A DNA stretch of 64,000 bases, from the NCBI GenBank assembly GCA_963682175.1, contig OY821777.1, positions 2,745,501 through 2,809,500 on the forward strand. Direction: 5' to 3'. The translations under genes were made by a program, and so were the position numbers. The notes under the pieces are model-generated. The model was not told the origin of the DNA. It worked only from the letters and a program-made list of their open reading frames with translations, and searched no databases. Shown piece by piece: positions 60,462 through 64,000 of this stretch; within the stretch, counting starts at the first letter, position 1; every line of letters starts with the position of its first letter. This stretch comes from Triglochin maritima. Taxonomy: Eukaryota; Streptophyta; Magnoliopsida; Alismatales; Juncaginaceae.

Positions 60462-60888
60462 GGGAAAATTTTCAAAATAATCATTTTTTTAAGAATATAT
60501 ACCTCAGAAACTTATTTGACAAATTATACACATTAAAAAACAACACATCATATGTCATTTTCGTTAACTAAATCTGTCATTTTCAACACACCAGAGATGT
60601 CGTTTTTACCTTAAATCTGTCTAGAATATTTGTTTCTGGATATGATTCTGGACATCTGGAAAACAACACTAGTATTGCCGTTTTCCGTCATAGGTAAAAG
60701 TGGCAATACTAGTGTCGTTTTAGAGATGTACAGAACATTGGTTTACGGTAAAAACAACATTTGTGGTGTCGTTTTTAGTTAATGAAAATGATACTTATTG
60801 TGTCATTTTTAATGTGCATAGTTTGCCAAATAAGTTTTTGAGATGCATATTTTTCGGATTTTTTTTGTATATTTTGAAAACAAATTCC
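60462..60888. mobile_element. Palindromic MITE, about 427 bp
   Basis: The two halves are inverted copies of each other over nearly the full length. The left arm runs from GGGAAAATTTTCAAAATAAT to the centre near 60,690. The right arm, read on the minus strand, begins GGAATTTGTTTTCAAAATAT and contains AAAAACTTATTTGGCAAA and GCACATTAAAAATGACAC, matching the left arm. The central stem AACGACACTAGTATTGCCA is nearly perfect. No target duplication could be fixed. Confidence 0.8.
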
Positions 60889-63800
60889 TTCATATTACAT
60901 GATTATAAGTTATAACTTTGTTATTTATTGGGCAAGAGTCACATCATTATAAAAAATAATCTTTACTTAATAAGTCAAAGCTGATGAGAACACATCTCTA
61001 GAGATTATAAGTAAACATTGTGTCTTACATCTTCTGTATAACTCAGCCATCCTCAGTTGGCACAACTAGTCTCATCTCTTAAGACTTGAATGCATATCCG
61101 ATTTCATCCAGAATGTGTGATTTCTTCCTAAGCATCTCATCTCACACTTAATACTTATAGAGGAATTAACTAATCTTACAGGAAGAAATTAGAGAGGGGA
61201 TCAGGAAGACATGACGTTGGATGAGGATCTCTATCGAGTCTCCAACAAATAAAAGAAGAATAAAAAAAGAGCTAATATGACTCAGACCAGAGATCTTGGG
61301 CCTTGTTCAGGCCCAGACCAATAAATCGGATCCAAAACTCAAATCCACTGAGAGCATGACTAATGGCGGGTCATCCCTCCTCCGACGAACCGCATCAACG
61401 CCCAGGTCGTCGACCCTGGCGTTGAAGTCGACCGGGTCATCAAATATTTTATTATTTTGTGTGTTTTGTGTTTTTTGTATTTGTTTTTTGATTTTTTTTT
61501 GAAAATACGTTTTTATAATTGTTTTGATTTTTTAGAATTTGTTTAATTTTTTTTTCAAGATGAACCCCGAAATAATGTGGATGAGTGAGATAAGTTGTTG
61601 TGGGTTGTGGTTAAGATGTAAATAGTGTAGGAAAAAGAAGAAAGTGGGTTGGGGAGAGAGAAAACTGACGTGGAAGAGAGAGAAGAGAGAACGCTCATGA
61701 CCAGGTCGTCCAGACAGGCCCGACCCAATAGCAGGAGCAGGGTGAGCTCCTGCTACGGGCCTCATTCCGGGCCTCACTTTGAGGGGGCCTCAAAAAAAAT
61801 AAAAAATGTACATGACCTTATTGGGTTGCAAAAAAAAATAGTGTTAGCACATAAATAACACTTAAACATTGATAAATTTGTCTCAAATATTGCTAAGAGG
61901 ACAAAAAAATTCAATTAATATTGCATTAAGTTAGTAATTTTTTTATTATTTAAACTAGGAGGATAATTTTTTTCAAATTTAGGAGTCTCGTTGTTGATTT
62001 TCACACAGGGCCTCAAAAATTTCCGAGACGACCCTGCATCCAGAGTTGTGGTTAGTGATGACCTAACACGAATCGCCAGTTTGGCACTCTACAAATTATT
62101 CTAATTCTAAATACCCACGAGAAGAAAAAAAGACTTCTTTGGTTGAAATTTCAACTTCCAAATTTCAAACTAAGTTTTGGCTTCTTAGAACTTAGACAGC
62201 ATAATAGAGAGAAAAATTGGCTTGTATCTTAGACAAATTATATAAAAGGCTCAAGATGGGCTTTGAGGACAAGTTTTCACGGTGATGCCAAGAAAAGAAA
62301 AGGTTGATAAACCTTAATGGTCCCCAAATGTGAATAGTGGTGGATCCAGGATTCTAAGTATAGTAGGGCATCACGTACTAGCGCAACCAATCGACAACTA
62401 AAAAATAACATCTATGTCAGAAATAGTAATATTTCATAAAAAGTTAAAAGCAAAATATCGTAAATAATTCATATTACAACTTAATAGTATTTTAAAATTA
62501 TTACAATTGTTTTCAAATTTTTCATATTTTGGAGCCAATTTATAATATCATTCATGCTGATAGTCAAAAATAAATCTTTCTCTAGATAAGTAACCAACAA
62601 TCATTCAACATTTGATCTTTAGAAAAGTGAAAGGAGAGATAAAAACAAATTAAAATAGTAATTCAACATGGTAGACAGGATAACACGTGACCACATGATT
62701 TTTCTTTTTTTTTTAAAAATTAAAATTGAATGACAGGGCACATGACCCACAGGCACCACACTGGATACCCTGAATGTGAACATCAACATTTAGCTATTCA
62801 TGATAAAGAAAAATACCATTCAACAAATTGTTGGCCAGAGAAACTTATCAAACCACATGCCCTCAATTAGGGTTGGTGTGCCATCACTTCCACTCCACAA
62901 AACATTTTGTTACCAAATACCAAGTGAGTTAGAAGATATGGGGCCCTAATTAGTGACTCAACGAGACGTGCTTTTTAAAAGGAGATGGAACACATTCATA
63001 GAGATTCGATAATTTTGACTTTTGATTGGGGTTTGCGGGTAAGCAGCACATGGCTTGTTCCTTGGGGTAAGCCATGATTGTCAAATGTTAATATGTTAAT
63101 GTGGAAAGAGAGATGTCCCACCGGAGTAATTACTGATGTACATGGTAATTAATGTTCTTAGGGTCAACATTGATAAATAACATCCTTTTAAGAGTCCCAT
63201 AAAACATAAAAATGAAAAAGAAACATTTTTTTTAAACTTTTGTTAGATCTTAATATTTTTTCTTATTCTACAGATACAGTAGGGATATGTATTATGTTTT
63301 AAATGGATTGGTTAGTTTTCACAACATTATGGATTATTATTGTTCTAAACATGTCAAGAACATATCTATCTGTAAGTGAATACATATAGTATGCAACAAT
63401 TCTGATTTCATGTTAAGTTTTGATTGAAAGTCTTGAGAACCCAAGCATTCAAAAATATATTACACATCATGTAGCTATTCTCAAACTAATATCAAAGTGT
63501 GATCAATTACCATCCAAACAATTTCAAACCTAATTAAACAAGCTTTTCTGATATCCCATTAGGTTTTGATTGAACATCGTGTTTTTCAGAACTGAAGCAT
63601 TTAAAAAATGAATATTACATACACTCATACAAAATACAAGAGCAAGTCATAAATGTGATCATTACCATCCAAACAATTTCAAATAAACCTAAACATGTCC
63701 ACCACTGCTGTTTCTGACCTGCTCACACACACACTTCTCTTTCTTCAACCTGCAGCAATCAACTTTTTGTTCCTTTGTTTTGTCTTGCATATGAGATGAT

Positions 63801-64000
63801 TCACTACCATGAGTGAGGATGATGGGAGCACATGCAGCTACACTGCTCTCTCCCAAGAACCCAATTAAAGTGACATACCAACTAGAAAGATAGAGAGAAC
63901 CTGAGCTCATAGGAAACATCAACAATCATAATCAGGTTCCAAAAAGGAACCAGAGAGTGCACCTAATCCAAATTCTAAACGGCAAACATGTCTACATTAA
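60889..64000. other. Gene-free right end of window
   Basis: AT-rich intergenic DNA. A possible decayed hAT-like piece with CAGGGT ends lies at about 61,737-62,036, without a matching target duplication. An open frame at 63,689-63,925 (-) is Cys- and Ser-rich at its end but fits no family I recognise; it could be part of an exon or UTR of a gene beyond the edge. Confidence 0.4.

Noticed and set aside
61322..61720. Possible Harbinger-type MITE starting GAGCATGACTAATGG
   Set aside because: The opposite end does not form a convincing inverted repeat and no target duplication is visible.
63689..63925. Open frame of 78 residues near the right edge (-)
   Set aside because: No family motif or splice evidence; possibly UTR or part of a gene beyond the window.

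Overview
The window is plant nuclear DNA, almost certainly from a eudicot. The genes carry many spliceosomal introns, and the families are plant-typical: a glutamate decarboxylase with a C-terminal calmodulin-binding tail, a ZF-HD homeodomain protein, a plant La protein and an AKR4-type aldo-keto reductase. The space between genes is packed with plant transposable elements. I cannot name the species; an asterid is only a guess. No bacterial, organellar or viral gene was seen.

Layout. 1-12,660 is a tandem satellite with a homogenised core of four 1,994-bp higher-order repeats (533-8,508) and a decaying right edge. 14,082-17,338 (-) is glutamate decarboxylase, complete except for a +4 frameshift in a (TC)8 tract of the last exon. 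It diverges across about 850 bp from DPB2, DNA polymerase epsilon subunit B (18,187-23,013, +), which has one clear AT-AC U12-type intron and a probable second U12-type intron. 24,163-24,917 (-) holds the last four exons of an ABC1/ADCK-like kinase whose 5' part is missing. 26,237-31,997 is a three-level nest of solo LTRs. 32,943-36,833 (+) is La protein 1, with a 441-bp hAT MITE in intron 7. 38,578-38,982 (-) is a very short ZF-HD homeodomain gene. 40,130-42,990 is a decayed hAT transposon split by a 238-bp hAT MITE. 44,406-47,547 is a Mutator-like element with two convergent genes (a truncated MURA transposase and a plant-mobile-domain protein) and an array of eight 33-bp palindromic units in the first intron of each. 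48,986-57,259 (-) is an aldo-keto reductase whose 5.8-kb first intron contains a 1.2-kb tandem duplication; one copy was later hit by two solo LTRs, so the other copy serves as the empty-site control. 57,525-59,512 is a foldback element with hairpin-bearing termini, and 60,462-60,888 is a near-palindromic MITE. The remainder to 64,000 has no recognisable gene.

The host genes are unrelated housekeeping or metabolic genes and do not form a pathway. The most unusual material lies in the mobile DNA: two distinct LTR families both carry dense clusters of the 10-bp palindrome CGGTCGACCG, new insertions landed inside those clusters, and the Mutator-like element has matching palindromic arrays in the first introns of its two genes. 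All coordinates were worked out by hand from splice sites, reading frames and target-site duplications; no similarity search was run.
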